Shown: positions 46,583 to 55,476 of the stretch, piece after piece | Numbering within the stretch: the first letter of the stretch is position 1 | How the letters are laid out: every line of letters starts with the position of its first letter | Assembly: GCA_937139365.1 (NCBI GenBank) | Contig: CAKZPT010000041.1 | Span: forward strand, 1-64,000 | Direction: 5' to 3' | From: an uncultured bacterium | GTDB lineage: Bacteria > Verrucomicrobiota > Kiritimatiellia > PWTM01 | DNA length: 64,000 nt | Program-made: the position numbers and the translations under genes | Notes under the pieces: model-generated | Seen by the model: only the letters and a program-made list of their open reading frames with translations | What the model was told of the DNA's origin: nothing | The model's database searches: none

Positions 46583-47173
46583 ATGGACGCTCAAGAACGT
46601 GCGTGGCTCGATGAGTACCGCCGAGGCGACCGCGAGGCCCTCGGCAAGCTCGTGGAGCATTATCGCCGCCCGCTCTACTCGTTCATTCTCAAGATGACCG
46701 AAGGCCGCGTGGACGCGGACGAGATCTTTCAAGAGGTCTGGATCCGCGCGATCCGGAAGCTCGATGCATTTCGCGAGGAGAACTTTCTCGGATGGCTCTT
46801 CCGGATCGCCCATAACCTGATCATCGACGTGGCGCGCCGTCGGAAGCTCTTCGTGGACCCGGAGACGGGCACGCACGGCTCGCAGTCCCGCAGCAGCTGG
46901 GTGCACCGGCTGCCCGCCTCGGGTCCCGGGCCGGCCACGCACGCAGCGGGGCACGACCTGGGCCGCAAAATTCAGGAGGCGCTGGCGCGCCTGCCGCCCG
47001 AGCAGCGGGAGGTGTTTCTGCTGCGCACGGAGGGGGAGGTGCCGTTCAAGGAAATCGCAAAAATCCAGGGAGTCACGCTGAACACGGCGCTGGCGCGCAT
47101 GCACTACGCAGTGCTGAAGATGCGTGAGGCGCTGCGGGATGAGTACCGGGCCTTCGGGGGACGCTCGACATGA
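46583..47173 (+). CDS. ECF sigma factor (sigma-70 family)
   Basis: A 196-residue ECF factor with region 2 (LGKLVEHYRRPLYSFILKMTEGRVDADEIFQEVWIRAIRKLDAFREENFLGWLFRIAHNLIIDVARRR) and region 4 (ALARLPPEQREVFLLRTEGEVPFKEIAKIQGVTLNTALARMHYAVLKMREAL). Its stop overlaps the start of a zinc anti-sigma gene by ATGA, a typical regulator pair. The linker between regions 2 and 4 is longer than usual. Confidence 0.93.
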   Translation: MDAQERAWLDEYRRGDREALGKLVEHYRRPLYSFILKMTEGRVDADEIFQEVWIRAIRKLDAFREENFLGWLFRIAHNLIIDVARRRKLFVDPETGTHGSQSRSSWVHRLPASGPGPATHAAGHDLGRKIQEALARLPPEQREVFLLRTEGEVPFKEIAKIQGVTLNTALARMHYAVLKMREALRDEYRAFGGRST

Positions 47174-47715
47174 ACTGCGAACGGGCCGTACGGGACATTT
47201 TGCTAGAATCCAGCGGCGAGCTGGACAGGGAGCGGCGAGCGCGCCTTCGGGCGCATGTCGCCGGCTGCGCGGCCTGCCGGAAATACCGCGCTGAGCTGAT
47301 GGGCATCACCGACCTGGTGCACAGCGAGTCGGCGCCGCCCGCGGCCTCGCGCGTGACGGCCGACACGATCCTGACCAGCCTGGCCCTGCGTCCCCGCCGC
47401 AGCCGGTGGCAACGGTGGTGGTCCGACTGGCTGGCGCACCCCGCGCCGGCCGCCGCCGCCGCCGCCGTCGCGGCGTTCCTCGCCGGCTTTGCCGCGGCGG
47501 TCGTCCTCGCCGGCCTGCGCGCTCCACCGGCCGCCCCGGGTCGTCCCGCTGCCGGGGTGATGGTCATGGACGACTGGCTTGATGTCCAGCTTGACCTACT
47601 GAACGACGACGCCGCCGCCGTCGCGCACGACCTCGATCAGACTTCCGAACCGTCGGAGCCGCCGGCGGAGGAGCCCCTAGTTGAGATCGACCTGCAGATC
47701 CACGCTGAAGCATGA
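47170..47715 (+). CDS. Zinc-binding anti-sigma factor with one membrane span
   Basis: The N terminus has the zf-HC2 pattern (RLRAHVAGCAACRKYRAEL) that grips the sigma factor, after an initial MNCERAVRDILLESSGELD. A membrane span (AAAAAAVAAFLAGFAAAVVLAGL) separates it from an acidic periplasmic tail (DWLDVQLDLLNDDAAAVAHDLD). It is coupled by ATGA overlaps both to the sigma gene before it and to the next gene. Confidence 0.88.
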   Translation: MNCERAVRDILLESSGELDRERRARLRAHVAGCAACRKYRAELMGITDLVHSESAPPAASRVTADTILTSLALRPRRSRWQRWWSDWLAHPAPAAAAAAVAAFLAGFAAAVVLAGLRAPPAAPGRPAAGVMVMDDWLDVQLDLLNDDAAAVAHDLDQTSEPSEPPAEEPLVEIDLQIHAEA

Positions 47716-48332
47716 TCCTTCAATTTCTTCGATACCTACTGCGTTGGGCCCCGTGGCTTCTGGCCCCCACCGTGTTCGCCGACGGACCGTCCGCAACGGC
47801 CCCATCCGCCCCGACGAACGCCCCGGCGGGCCGCCCCCCCCGCGCGGTGGAGCGGCTGTTGGAGGCGATCCGGCAACAACGACCGGACGAATACGACCGA
47901 CTGCTGCGGCTTCGACGGGACAACCCTGCCCGTTTCCAGGAGGAGCTCCGCCGTCGCTTCGACGAATCCGCCCGCCGGCGCGGACTGGCCACCAATGCCG
48001 CGCCCGTGGCCGAGCCGGCCCCCGCCGTGGCCGGTCCGGCCCCGACCGACGTCGAGGAGCGGGTCGCCGAAATCATGCGGGAGGTCATACGGCTCGCGGA
48101 GGAGTACCCGCGCGCCCCGTCGTCCGAACGGAACGCGCAGCGCGAACGAATCCGAAACCTCGTGGCCGCCGCGTTTGACCTCCGCGAGCAGGACCGTGTC
48201 CGGCGCGTGCAGCGGCTGCGACAGGAACTCGACCGTTTGAAGGAGGAACTCGACCAGCGGCGGAGAAACCGGGACGCGATCGTCGACCGGAAGGTAGCCG
48301 AGATTCTCGGCGCCGACCCGACCAGCTGGTGA
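47712..48332 (+). CDS. Exported coiled-coil protein of the sigma operon
   Basis: This 206-residue protein has a signal peptide (FLRYLLRWAPWLLAPTVFA) and then arginine- and glutamate-rich helices (VEERVAEIMREVIRLAEEY, RVQRLRQELDRLKEELDQRRRN) with strong coiled-coil character. It resembles in outline periplasmic Spy/CnrR-type sensors that work with ECF systems, but I see no conserved motif that proves this. As third gene of a coupled triad it is a likely sensor or target. Confidence 0.7.
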   Translation: MILQFLRYLLRWAPWLLAPTVFADGPSATAPSAPTNAPAGRPPRAVERLLEAIRQQRPDEYDRLLRLRRDNPARFQEELRRRFDESARRRGLATNAAPVAEPAPAVAGPAPTDVEERVAEIMREVIRLAEEYPRAPSSERNAQRERIRNLVAAAFDLREQDRVRRVQRLRQELDRLKEELDQRRRNRDAIVDRKVAEILGADPTSW

Positions 48333-48369
48333 GAGGCATCGCGAGGGAACCTCAAGGAGCGAGGGTGGC

Positions 48370-48397
48370 GGGGGCCGCGCCCGGGCGCGCGGCCCCC
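48370..48397. terminator. GC-rich hairpin between convergent operons
   Basis: GGGGGCCGCGC pairs perfectly with GCGCGGCCCCC across a six-base loop. It lies between the plus-strand sigma operon end (48332) and the minus-strand phoU end (48406). No T tract follows, so it may be a bidirectional, non-canonical terminator. Confidence 0.5.
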
Positions 48398-48405
48398 GAA
48401 TTGCC

Positions 48406-49089
48406 TCAACCCCCGCCGGCCCCCTCTCCGGGCTGCAAGCGTTCGTGCCGCGCGATCCGCCCCTCCAGAAGATAGATCACATCCTCCGCGATGTTGACCG
48501 CGTGGTCGGCGATCCGCTCGAAGTGGCGCGCTATGGCCATCAGATGCAGATCCTGATCCAGCCGCGTCGGGTTGTTCCGGATGCGACTCTTGACCTGCTC
48601 CACCACCGCCCGGTCGGCAACGTCCACGGCGTCGTCCGCCTCGATCACCTCCCGCGCCTTCCGGGCGTCGAGGTCGATCAGCGCGTCGATGCTGCGGCGC
48701 AGCATCGAGATGGTCTGATCGGCCAGCGGCCGAAAGTCGATCGCCGGCCCCGACGGCGGTTCGCGACAGATCTCGACCACCCGCTCAGCAATGTGCACGG
48801 CCAGGTCGCCGATCCGTTCGAGGTCGCCGTTGAGCCTCATCACGGCGACGATGAAGCGCAGGTCGGTGGCCACCGGCTGGTGCAGCGCTAGGACCTTGAG
48901 GCAGTCCTCCTCGATCTCCACCTCGTACCGGTCGATGACGTCGTCCTCCTCGATCAGCCGTCGGGCGAGGGCGGTGTCGCGCGACGCGAGCGCCGCGACG
49001 GCGTCCTGCACCGTCCGCTCCGCGCGCGCGCACATCTCGAGGATCCGCTGTTTCAGCCGGTTGATCTCGCGTTCGAGGTGCACCGACAT
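48406..49089 (-). CDS. phoU: Phosphate-signalling protein PhoU
   Basis: A 227-residue all-helical protein with two PhoU repeats carrying the metal-binding E/DxxxD patterns: LALHQPVATDLRFIVAVMRLNGDLERIGDLAVHIAE and IRNNPTRLDQDLHLMAIARHFERIADHAVNIAED. It represses PhoR when phosphate is plentiful and links to the PstSCAB transporter, which is not in this window. It lies 48 bases after the porin gene. Confidence 0.95.
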   Translation of the reverse strand: MSVHLEREINRLKQRILEMCARAERTVQDAVAALASRDTALARRLIEEDDVIDRYEVEIEEDCLKVLALHQPVATDLRFIVAVMRLNGDLERIGDLAVHIAERVVEICREPPSGPAIDFRPLADQTISMLRRSIDALIDLDARKAREVIEADDAVDVADRAVVEQVKSRIRNNPTRLDQDLHLMAIARHFERIADHAVNIAEDVIYLLEGRIARHERLQPGEGAGGG

Positions 49090-49137
49090 GGGCTTTCGTC
49101 CTTTCCGTCCGCCGCCGGCGCCACGCGCCGGGCGGAT

Positions 49138-50238
49138 TTAGAATTTCGCGGTCAGGTCCACCTGCAGCCTCCGGTAGTGGTGCGGGTCGTCCAGCCGCTT
49201 CTCGTCGAGGAAATACGACACCGACGCCTGCAGGCCCTTCATCAGCTGCACGGCCGCGCACAGCTTGTGGCCGCGCGCGTCCACGCCGCCGCCGAAGGAG
49301 TCGGAGTCGGTGAACGCGCCGGGGAACGAATCGGCCTCCAGGCGCCGGTAGTCGTAGCCGACCTGCACGCTGCCGGGCTTCGACATACGGCCGAGGCGCG
49401 CGCCGATCGTGACGGCGTCGTTCTCGTCGTCGACATCAGTGTTCACCGCCCACGCGGCAAAAAGGTGAAGCGGCAGGCCGACGTCCACGTCGAGCGCCGC
49501 CAGCGCCTCGACGGTGGTGAAGCCGGTCACGTACACCGTATTGGTCACCCCGTCAATGACCGCAGTCCGCGTCGAGTTCCCGTAGGAGCGGCCGGCGCCC
49601 TGCCAGTCGAAGACCGGACGGCCCTCCATTTCGGTGAACGCGTACACGGAGCCGGCCAGGGTCATCTGGACGCGCTCGTGCAGGCGGCCGGCCAGCGCGA
49701 GCTGTCCGCCGTACATCATCGAGTCGTCGTCGGAGCTGCGTTCCTGGATCCAGTGGTACGCGCCAACCGCCGAGGCCCGCCACAACTCGCCGACGCCCCA
49801 GGCAGCCGCCACGCCCTCGGGGGTGTAGTCGGCGTCCCAGAGATAGTCCCCAGCGGTCAGGAACGGCTGGACCATCTTGCCGGCGACGAGCCGGGTGCCG
49901 GGCATCGCCCGGGGCGTCCACTCGATCGATGCCACATCGAGGAAGACACTCTTCTTGGCCCCGAAGTCCCTGAGGGTCCTGTTGCCCGAGATCGGATCGG
50001 CCACGCCGTTTTTCTGCTCGGCCGTCGTCAGCCGCAGCGCGAGCGTGACCTCCTCGTTGGCCGGCGCGGTCAGGCCGGCCCGCACACGGAGCCGGTTGTG
50101 GTAGCGCTCATCCCGGCCCTCCTCGTCGACGTGCTCGAACCGATACCGCACATCGGCCTGGGGCTTGAGGTCGTCGAACCACGCCGCCGTCGCGGCCACC
50201 GCCCATGCCGTCATTGCGATCCCCGCCGTTGCTTTCAT
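49138..50238 (-). CDS. Outer-membrane porin (Porin_5-like)
   Basis: The 366-residue protein has a signal peptide (MKATAGIAMTAWAVAATA) and alternating amphipathic strands. The segment HNRLRVRAGLTAPANEEVTLALRL, DPISGNRTLRDFGAKKSVFLDVASIEW and AGDYLWDADYTPEGVAAAWG fits the putative porins of this superphylum. It ends in phenylalanine (VDLTAKF), the classic outer-membrane barrel C terminus. Its position between phoU and phoR suggests a phosphate-starvation porin. Confidence 0.8.
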   Translation of the reverse strand: MKATAGIAMTAWAVAATAAWFDDLKPQADVRYRFEHVDEEGRDERYHNRLRVRAGLTAPANEEVTLALRLTTAEQKNGVADPISGNRTLRDFGAKKSVFLDVASIEWTPRAMPGTRLVAGKMVQPFLTAGDYLWDADYTPEGVAAAWGVGELWRASAVGAYHWIQERSSDDDSMMYGGQLALAGRLHERVQMTLAGSVYAFTEMEGRPVFDWQGAGRSYGNSTRTAVIDGVTNTVYVTGFTTVEALAALDVDVGLPLHLFAAWAVNTDVDDENDAVTIGARLGRMSKPGSVQVGYDYRRLEADSFPGAFTDSDSFGGGVDARGHKLCAAVQLMKGLQASVSYFLDEKRLDDPHHYRRLQVDLTAKF

Positions 50239-50309
50239 CCGTGGTCTCCCGTGCGACGGCCCCGGCCGTCGCGGCCACGCACCGGCGCGCCGCCGTAGCC
50301 CAGGGGTCC

Positions 50310-50357
50310 GCCTAACGCGGGATTAACACTCATCTCACTTGCCACTAACCGTGTTAG
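50310..50357 (-). promoter_or_regulatory. Candidate Pho-box region upstream of the porin
   Basis: On the minus strand TTAATC and TTAGGC are separated by five bases (11-base period), like the direct repeats bound by PhoB/PhoP. A dyad CTAAC-CGT-GTTAG lies just upstream and overlaps the phoR stop. Binding is inferred from layout and from the neighbouring phoB. Confidence 0.35.
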
Positions 50358-52195
50358 CACGGCGTTTGTTTTCTGTTAGCCGCGGCCCGTCCATGTCCAT
50401 TCCCGGCCACCGGGCCGTTCTGCGGGACCGCGAACCAGAAACGGCTACCCCGGCCGGGTTCGCTCTCCACCCCGACCTCCCCACCGTGCGCCGCGACAAT
50501 GTGTTTGACGATCGCCAGCCCGAGTCCTGTGCCGCCCTCCCGCCGGCTGCGCGACTTGTCCACCCGGTAGAACCGCTCGAAGAGCCGGGGCAAATGGCGC
50601 GCCTCGATGCCCGGGCCGTGATCCACGACGCGCCAGCGAACCCGCCCGCCCACGAGACCGCACTGAACGAGCACCTCTTCGCCGGGGGGGCTATGCTTGA
50701 TCGCGTTGTCGAGCAGGTTGACCAACGCCCGGCCGAGCAGGTCGGGGTCGGCTCGCAGGAGGACGTCCGGCGGCACGTCGGCCCGGAGCGACACGCTGCG
50801 CTCCGCGGCGAGCTGGCCGCACACCTCGACGGCGTCCGTGGTGATGTCCGCCGCGGAGACCTCCGCGACGCGCAGCGTCACCGCCTCGGCCATCTGCTCG
50901 ACGCGAGACAACTGAAGCAGGTCGTCCACTAGCGTTTGAAGTCGCTGCGTCTGCCTCAGCGCGATCCCGAGGAAGCGCCGCTGCTCCTCCGCCGAGGGCG
51001 GGCGGGGGTCGAGCACAGTCTCGAGGAAGCCGCGGATCGAAGTCAGGGGCGTCTTCAGCTCGTGCGAGACGTTCGCGACGAATTCGCGCCGGAGGGTCAT
51101 CAGCCGGTGCAGGTTGGTTAGGTCGTTGAACACCATCACGGCGCCCCGCACGCGGCCGTCGGCGTCTTGCAGGGGAGCAGCCCGGCCGTGAACGAAGCGC
51201 TCGGACTCGCCATCCCGGATGGTGGCGCTGGTCTCGGCGGTGCGCCGCTCGCGCAACGCGGACAGGAGGAGTTCCTGAAAAGGAACCACTCGCACACAGG
51301 CCCGCAGGTCCTGGCCGCGCCGCCACTGCGTGCCCGCTGCCAGCAGCTCCGCCGCCCGCCCGTTGGCAAACAGAAGGCGCTCCTGGGCGTCGATGGCCAA
51401 CACCCCCTCGCTTAGGCTCTGCAACAGCGTCTCGACCTCGCGCTGCTGGGTCTCCAGCGCGCGCATGCGAACGTCGAGTTCGCTGGCCATCTGGTTCATC
51501 GCCTCGGCGACCTCGGCGATCTCCCGGATCGGCGGCGGGGCGACACGGTGGTCGAGCCGCCCGGCCGCGAACCGCCGCGCCGCATCGGTCATCGCCGCCA
51601 TCGGCCGCAGGATGCGAGCGGCCAGCAGGAGCGCGACCGCCGCGACCAGCGCCGCCGCTCCCGCCGTGGCTGCCAGCATCCGTCGCCGCAGCGCGGCGAT
51701 CGCGGCCTCCATGCGGTCTACCGCCACCGCCGTCCGCAACGCCCCCACGACCGCCTCGCCGCGGCGGAGCGGAAGGGCCAGATACACCGTCGGCAGCCCG
51801 GTCGTGTCGCTGTGCCGCACGTCGCGGCCCTCCCTGCCCTCAAGGGCCGCGGCGACCTCCGGCCGGCCGTGGCGCAGCATCATCCGCGAGGCGGCGGCCG
51901 CGGAGTCCGCCAACACCCGGCCGGAGGCCGCAATGACCGTCACGCGGGTGTCCGGCGAGATGGCGCGCGCCAGCCGCGCCAACTCCGCCGCAGCGCGCTC
52001 GTCAAAGGCGTCGAACCGGTCGGACTGCAGCAGGGTTTGCAGGAATCGGTTTTCGACGCGGAGGCGCTCCTCGGTCTGGCGCAGATGGAAGTTGCGGACG
52101 GCACGCTCCGCCCACGTGCCGACCGCCGTGCCGGTCACAGCGGCGGCCACCAGCAGCGGCGCGACCAGCGTCCAGGCGATCGGCGTTCGCCGCAT
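50354..52195 (-). CDS. phoR: Phosphate-regulon sensor histidine kinase
   Basis: The 613-residue kinase has two membrane spans (WTLVAPLLVAAAVTGTAVGTW and AATAGAAALVAAVALLLAARIL) flanking a periplasmic sensor. A HAMP domain, a PAS domain (LLQSLSEGVLAIDAQERLLFAN) and the kinase core follow. The core shows H-box FVANVSHELKTPLTSIRGF, N-box LVNLLDNAIKHSPPG, G1 VDHGPGIEA and G2 GGTGLGLAIVKHI. The start ATG shares one base with the phoB stop (TAATG), so they are coupled. Confidence 0.93.
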   Translation of the reverse strand: MRRTPIAWTLVAPLLVAAAVTGTAVGTWAERAVRNFHLRQTEERLRVENRFLQTLLQSDRFDAFDERAAAELARLARAISPDTRVTVIAASGRVLADSAAAASRMMLRHGRPEVAAALEGREGRDVRHSDTTGLPTVYLALPLRRGEAVVGALRTAVAVDRMEAAIAALRRRMLAATAGAAALVAAVALLLAARILRPMAAMTDAARRFAAGRLDHRVAPPPIREIAEVAEAMNQMASELDVRMRALETQQREVETLLQSLSEGVLAIDAQERLLFANGRAAELLAAGTQWRRGQDLRACVRVVPFQELLLSALRERRTAETSATIRDGESERFVHGRAAPLQDADGRVRGAVMVFNDLTNLHRLMTLRREFVANVSHELKTPLTSIRGFLETVLDPRPPSAEEQRRFLGIALRQTQRLQTLVDDLLQLSRVEQMAEAVTLRVAEVSAADITTDAVEVCGQLAAERSVSLRADVPPDVLLRADPDLLGRALVNLLDNAIKHSPPGEEVLVQCGLVGGRVRWRVVDHGPGIEARHLPRLFERFYRVDKSRSRREGGTGLGLAIVKHIVAAHGGEVGVESEPGRGSRFWFAVPQNGPVAGNGHGRAAANRKQTPC

Positions 52196-52881
52196 TACTT
52201 CTCCCGGAACCGATACCCCACCCCGCGCACCGTCTCGATCAGGTCCGCATTGCGGCCGAGCTTCCGCCGCAGGTTGACCATCTGCACGTCCACGGAGCGG
52301 GCGGTCACAGGATAGTCCGTCCCCTTCACGGCGTCCACGATCTGCTCCCGGCTGAACACCCATCCCGGCTTCGAGGCCAGGAACCGCAAAATCCCGAACT
52401 CGGTCGCCGTCAGCTCCAGCGGGCGGCCCTTCAGCGTCGCCTCGTGCCGCGCCGGATGGATGCGGAGATCACCGACCTCGATGGGCTCGTCGGTCATCGC
52501 TAGCCGCTGCCGGCGCCGAAACACGTTGCGGATGCGCGCCACCAGCACTTTGGGGTTGAACGGCTTGGTGATGTAGTCCTCCGCCCCCAGCCGCAACCCG
52601 GACACGATATCGCTCTCGTCGCCCTTCGCGGTCAACATGATGATCGGCAGCGTGCAGGTGCGCCCGTCCGATTGCAGCAAGCGGGCGACCTCCATCCCGT
52701 CGAGGCCGGGCAGCATCAGGTCGAGCAGCACCAGGTCGAACCCGCCGTTGCGGGCCATTTCCAGCGCCCGCTCGCCGTTGTCCACCCCCGTGACGCGGAA
52801 CCCTTCCTTCGTCAGCGTGTACCGGACCAGCTCCTGGATGTCCTCGTCGTCCTCGACGACCAGTATGTGTTCGCGAACCAT
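52195..52881 (-). CDS. phoB: Phosphate-regulon response regulator PhoB (OmpR family)
   Basis: The receiver domain has VVEDDEDIQELVRY, phospho-Asp in LVLLDLMLPGLDG, MLTAKGDESD and the conserved Lys in YITKPF. It is followed by a winged-helix effector with ELTATEFGILRFLASKPGWVFSREQIVDAV and VDVQMVNLRRKLG. The start ATG 52881 gives the canonical MVREHILVVEDD; the track ORF adds non-homologous sequence. It should control the adjacent porin and phoU. Confidence 0.94.
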   Translation of the reverse strand: MVREHILVVEDDEDIQELVRYTLTKEGFRVTGVDNGERALEMARNGGFDLVLLDLMLPGLDGMEVARLLQSDGRTCTLPIIMLTAKGDESDIVSGLRLGAEDYITKPFNPKVLVARIRNVFRRRQRLAMTDEPIEVGDLRIHPARHEATLKGRPLELTATEFGILRFLASKPGWVFSREQIVDAVKGTDYPVTARSVDVQMVNLRRKLGRNADLIETVRGVGYRFREK

Positions 52882-53053
52882 GGTGGCCCTTCCCTCCCCC
52901 GATCCGACGGCGGGGGATGTGGAACCGCAAGGTTTCGTGGAAGTGTACACTGTCGGGCCGGCGTGATGAATCGGTAAATGGATTGTAAGGATTCCGTGCG
53001 GACGGCGCCGGCGGCCGCTTGCCGGGGACGGCGGCGACGGCGACAATGGTGGA

Positions 53054-54496
53054 GTGAGTGATCCCGGCCGGCTGGAGCGCTGGCGTTCGGGCTGGCACGC
53101 CCCCGCCGGCCCCGGCGAAATCTGGCGCGTCGCGGCGCCGCTGATCGTCGCCACCGCCTCCCTCAGCCTGATGCAGTTCACCGACCGGATGTTCCTCGCC
53201 TGGCACGACGCCAACTCGCTGCGGGCCGTCGTTCCGGCGGGCATCCTGGCTTTCACGATGACCTGCGGGTTCCTCGCGCTGGTCGGCTACGGCCAGACCT
53301 TCGTCGCCCACCACCACGGGGCGGGCGACCCGTACGGCTGCGCCCGGTCCGCCGCGCAGGCCGTGCTGCTGGCCCTCCTTTCCTGGCCGGCCGTCCTCGC
53401 CGTCGCGCCCCTCGGCCGCGCCATCATCCGCGCTTCCGGCCACGCGCCGGACGTGGCGGCGCTCGAGCGGGAGTATTTCGACCTGGTGATGCTCGGCAGC
53501 CTTGGGCCGCTGCTGACGCAGGCCTTCGGCGGTTTCTTCAGCGGCCGCGGCCACACCCGCGCGACGATGTGGGCCCACCTCGGCGGCAACCTGCTCAACA
53601 TCGCACTGAACTATTGCTGGATCTTCGGCCGCGCCGGCTTTCCGGCCCTCGGTCTGCGTGGCGCCGCGCTGGCCACGGTGACCGCCGGCTTCGCTCCCGC
53701 TTTCGGCCTCGGGCTCCGCTTCTTTGCTCCGTCGGTCCGCCGCCGCTTCGACACCCTAGGCGCTTTCCGCCCCGACCTCCGCCTGCTCGGCCGCCTCCTC
53801 CGGTTCGGCCTGCCGGCGGCTGGCCACATGTGGCTCGACCTCACCTCCTTCGCCTTTTTCGTGTTCCTCGCGGGCCGGTTCGGTCCCGCCGAGCAGGCGG
53901 CGGGCAACATCGCGCTGACCGTGAACGCGCTGGCCTTCTTGCCGACCATCGGCATCGGGCACGCCGCCTCGATCGTCGTCGGCCAGTACCAAGGCCGCAA
54001 CGACCCCGCACGCGCCGAGCGGGCCGGCTGGACCGCGCTGGCGATGGCGGCCGGTTACATGGGGACCGTTGGGCTGACCTACGTCCTATTCCCCACCGCC
54101 TACGTCTCGCTGTTCACCGACCGAGGGCCCGGCTCGGTCCCGCACGGGGAGGTCTTTCCGATCGCCCGCCGCCTGCTGGTCGTCCTCGCCCTCTGGAGCA
54201 CCGGCGACGCCACCGACCTGGCGCTGGCGGGCGCGCTGAAAGGCGCCGGCGACACCCGCTTCGTGATGACCTTCTCCCTCGCGATGGCCTACGGCCTCTT
54301 CGTCGGGGGTGAACTGCTGATCGTCGGGGTGTTCGGCGGCGGCGTTTACGCGGCGTGGGCGTGGACCTGCGTGTACATTGCCGCCATGGCGTTCGGCTAC
54401 CTCCATCGCTTCCGGCGGGGACGCTGGAAGCGCATCGATCTGCTCGGCCGGGGCGCCGCCGCAACGGCGCCGGATACCCTCCAGGTGGCGTTGTGA
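53054..54496 (+). CDS. MATE-family multidrug/sodium antiporter
   Basis: A 480-residue protein with twelve hydrophobic segments. MATE hallmarks are present: IWRVAAPLIVATASLSLMQFTDRMFLAWHD at the start, GFFSGRGHTRATMWAHLGGNLLNIALNYCWIFG, and in the second half NIALTVNALAFLPTIGIGHAASIVVGQYQGRND. The start is GTG 53054. It is divergent from phoB across a short shared promoter region and overlaps the next gene by GTGA. Confidence 0.92.
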   Translation: MSDPGRLERWRSGWHAPAGPGEIWRVAAPLIVATASLSLMQFTDRMFLAWHDANSLRAVVPAGILAFTMTCGFLALVGYGQTFVAHHHGAGDPYGCARSAAQAVLLALLSWPAVLAVAPLGRAIIRASGHAPDVAALEREYFDLVMLGSLGPLLTQAFGGFFSGRGHTRATMWAHLGGNLLNIALNYCWIFGRAGFPALGLRGAALATVTAGFAPAFGLGLRFFAPSVRRRFDTLGAFRPDLRLLGRLLRFGLPAAGHMWLDLTSFAFFVFLAGRFGPAEQAAGNIALTVNALAFLPTIGIGHAASIVVGQYQGRNDPARAERAGWTALAMAAGYMGTVGLTYVLFPTAYVSLFTDRGPGSVPHGEVFPIARRLLVVLALWSTGDATDLALAGALKGAGDTRFVMTFSLAMAYGLFVGGELLIVGVFGGGVYAAWAWTCVYIAAMAFGYLHRFRRGRWKRIDLLGRGAAATAPDTLQVAL

Positions 54497-55449
54497 ATCG
54501 CTTCGTCGTCTACTTCCGTCGTCCCTTCATGGCCGCCGCGCTGGCCTTGGCCAGCGGTTGCGGGCGTGAAGGCCCGCCGCCCGACCTCGCCGCCCTGGAC
54601 GGCGGGCGCGCGCTCGCCGAGGTGCGCACCTTTGTCGCGCTCGGTCCCAAGACCGCCGGCACCGACGGCGCCGCCCGCGCCGCCCTCTGGATCCGCGACC
54701 GCCTCGAGGCCCTCGGCTGGGCCGCCGAGGTGGACGAGTTCGAGGACTCCTCCGCCGGCCGCCCCATGATCTTCCGCAACGTCGTCGGCCGTCGGCCGAG
54801 CCGCTCGCGCGATGTCGTCCTCTTCGGCGCCCACTACGACACCAAAGGCGGCATCGAGCCGTTCGAGGGCGCCAACGACGCCGGATCCGGCGTGGGCGTC
54901 CTCCTTGAACTGGCCCGGGCCGGCGCCGGCTGGGGCTGGCCATGGGACACCCGGCTCGCGTTTTTCGACGGCGAGGAGTGCCGGATCGCCTACGGGCCCG
55001 ACGACGGCCTCCACGGGAGCCGCCGACTCGCTGCCCGGGCGGTTCGCGAATCGTGGAGCCGACGCGTTCGCGCCGTCGTGATCGTGGACATGGTCGGCGA
55101 CCGCGACTTCACGATCACGCTACCGCGCAACGGAACGCCCGCGCTGATGACGGCCGCGCTTGAGGCCGCCGCCGCACTGGGCCTCCGCGACCGCGTGCGG
55201 CTGGCGCCGGGCGCGATCCTCGACGACCACCAGCCCTTCCTCGACGCCGGCATGCCCGCTGTGGACCTGATCGACTTCGAGTACGGCTCCGCCCCCGGCT
55301 TGAACGACTATTGGCACACCCCGCAGGACACCCTCGACAAGCTCTCCGCCGAAAGCCTCGGCCACGCCGCCCGGCTAGCGCTGCTGACTGCGCTACGGGC
55401 CACTGGCGACAAGCGTGTTGGACTATCGCGGACGAGGGAGTCAGAATAG
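54493..55449 (+). CDS. M28 family metallopeptidase lipoprotein (glutaminyl-cyclase-like)
   Basis: The start GTG overlaps the MATE stop. A lipoprotein signal (MAAALALASGCGREG) is followed by an M28 peptidase fold with the zinc ligands in LFGAHYDTKGG, GANDAGSGVGVLLEL, FFDGEECR, VIVDMVGDRD and NDYWHTPQDTLDKL. The arrangement matches bacterial glutaminyl cyclases as well as aminopeptidases, so the exact reaction is open. It is likely anchored in the envelope. Confidence 0.88.
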   Translation: MNRFVVYFRRPFMAAALALASGCGREGPPPDLAALDGGRALAEVRTFVALGPKTAGTDGAARAALWIRDRLEALGWAAEVDEFEDSSAGRPMIFRNVVGRRPSRSRDVVLFGAHYDTKGGIEPFEGANDAGSGVGVLLELARAGAGWGWPWDTRLAFFDGEECRIAYGPDDGLHGSRRLAARAVRESWSRRVRAVVIVDMVGDRDFTITLPRNGTPALMTAALEAAAALGLRDRVRLAPGAILDDHQPFLDAGMPAVDLIDFEYGSAPGLNDYWHTPQDTLDKLSAESLGHAARLALLTALRATGDKRVGLSRTRESE

Positions 55450-55476
55450 GATGACGCGCAAGGAGATGCATTCGAT

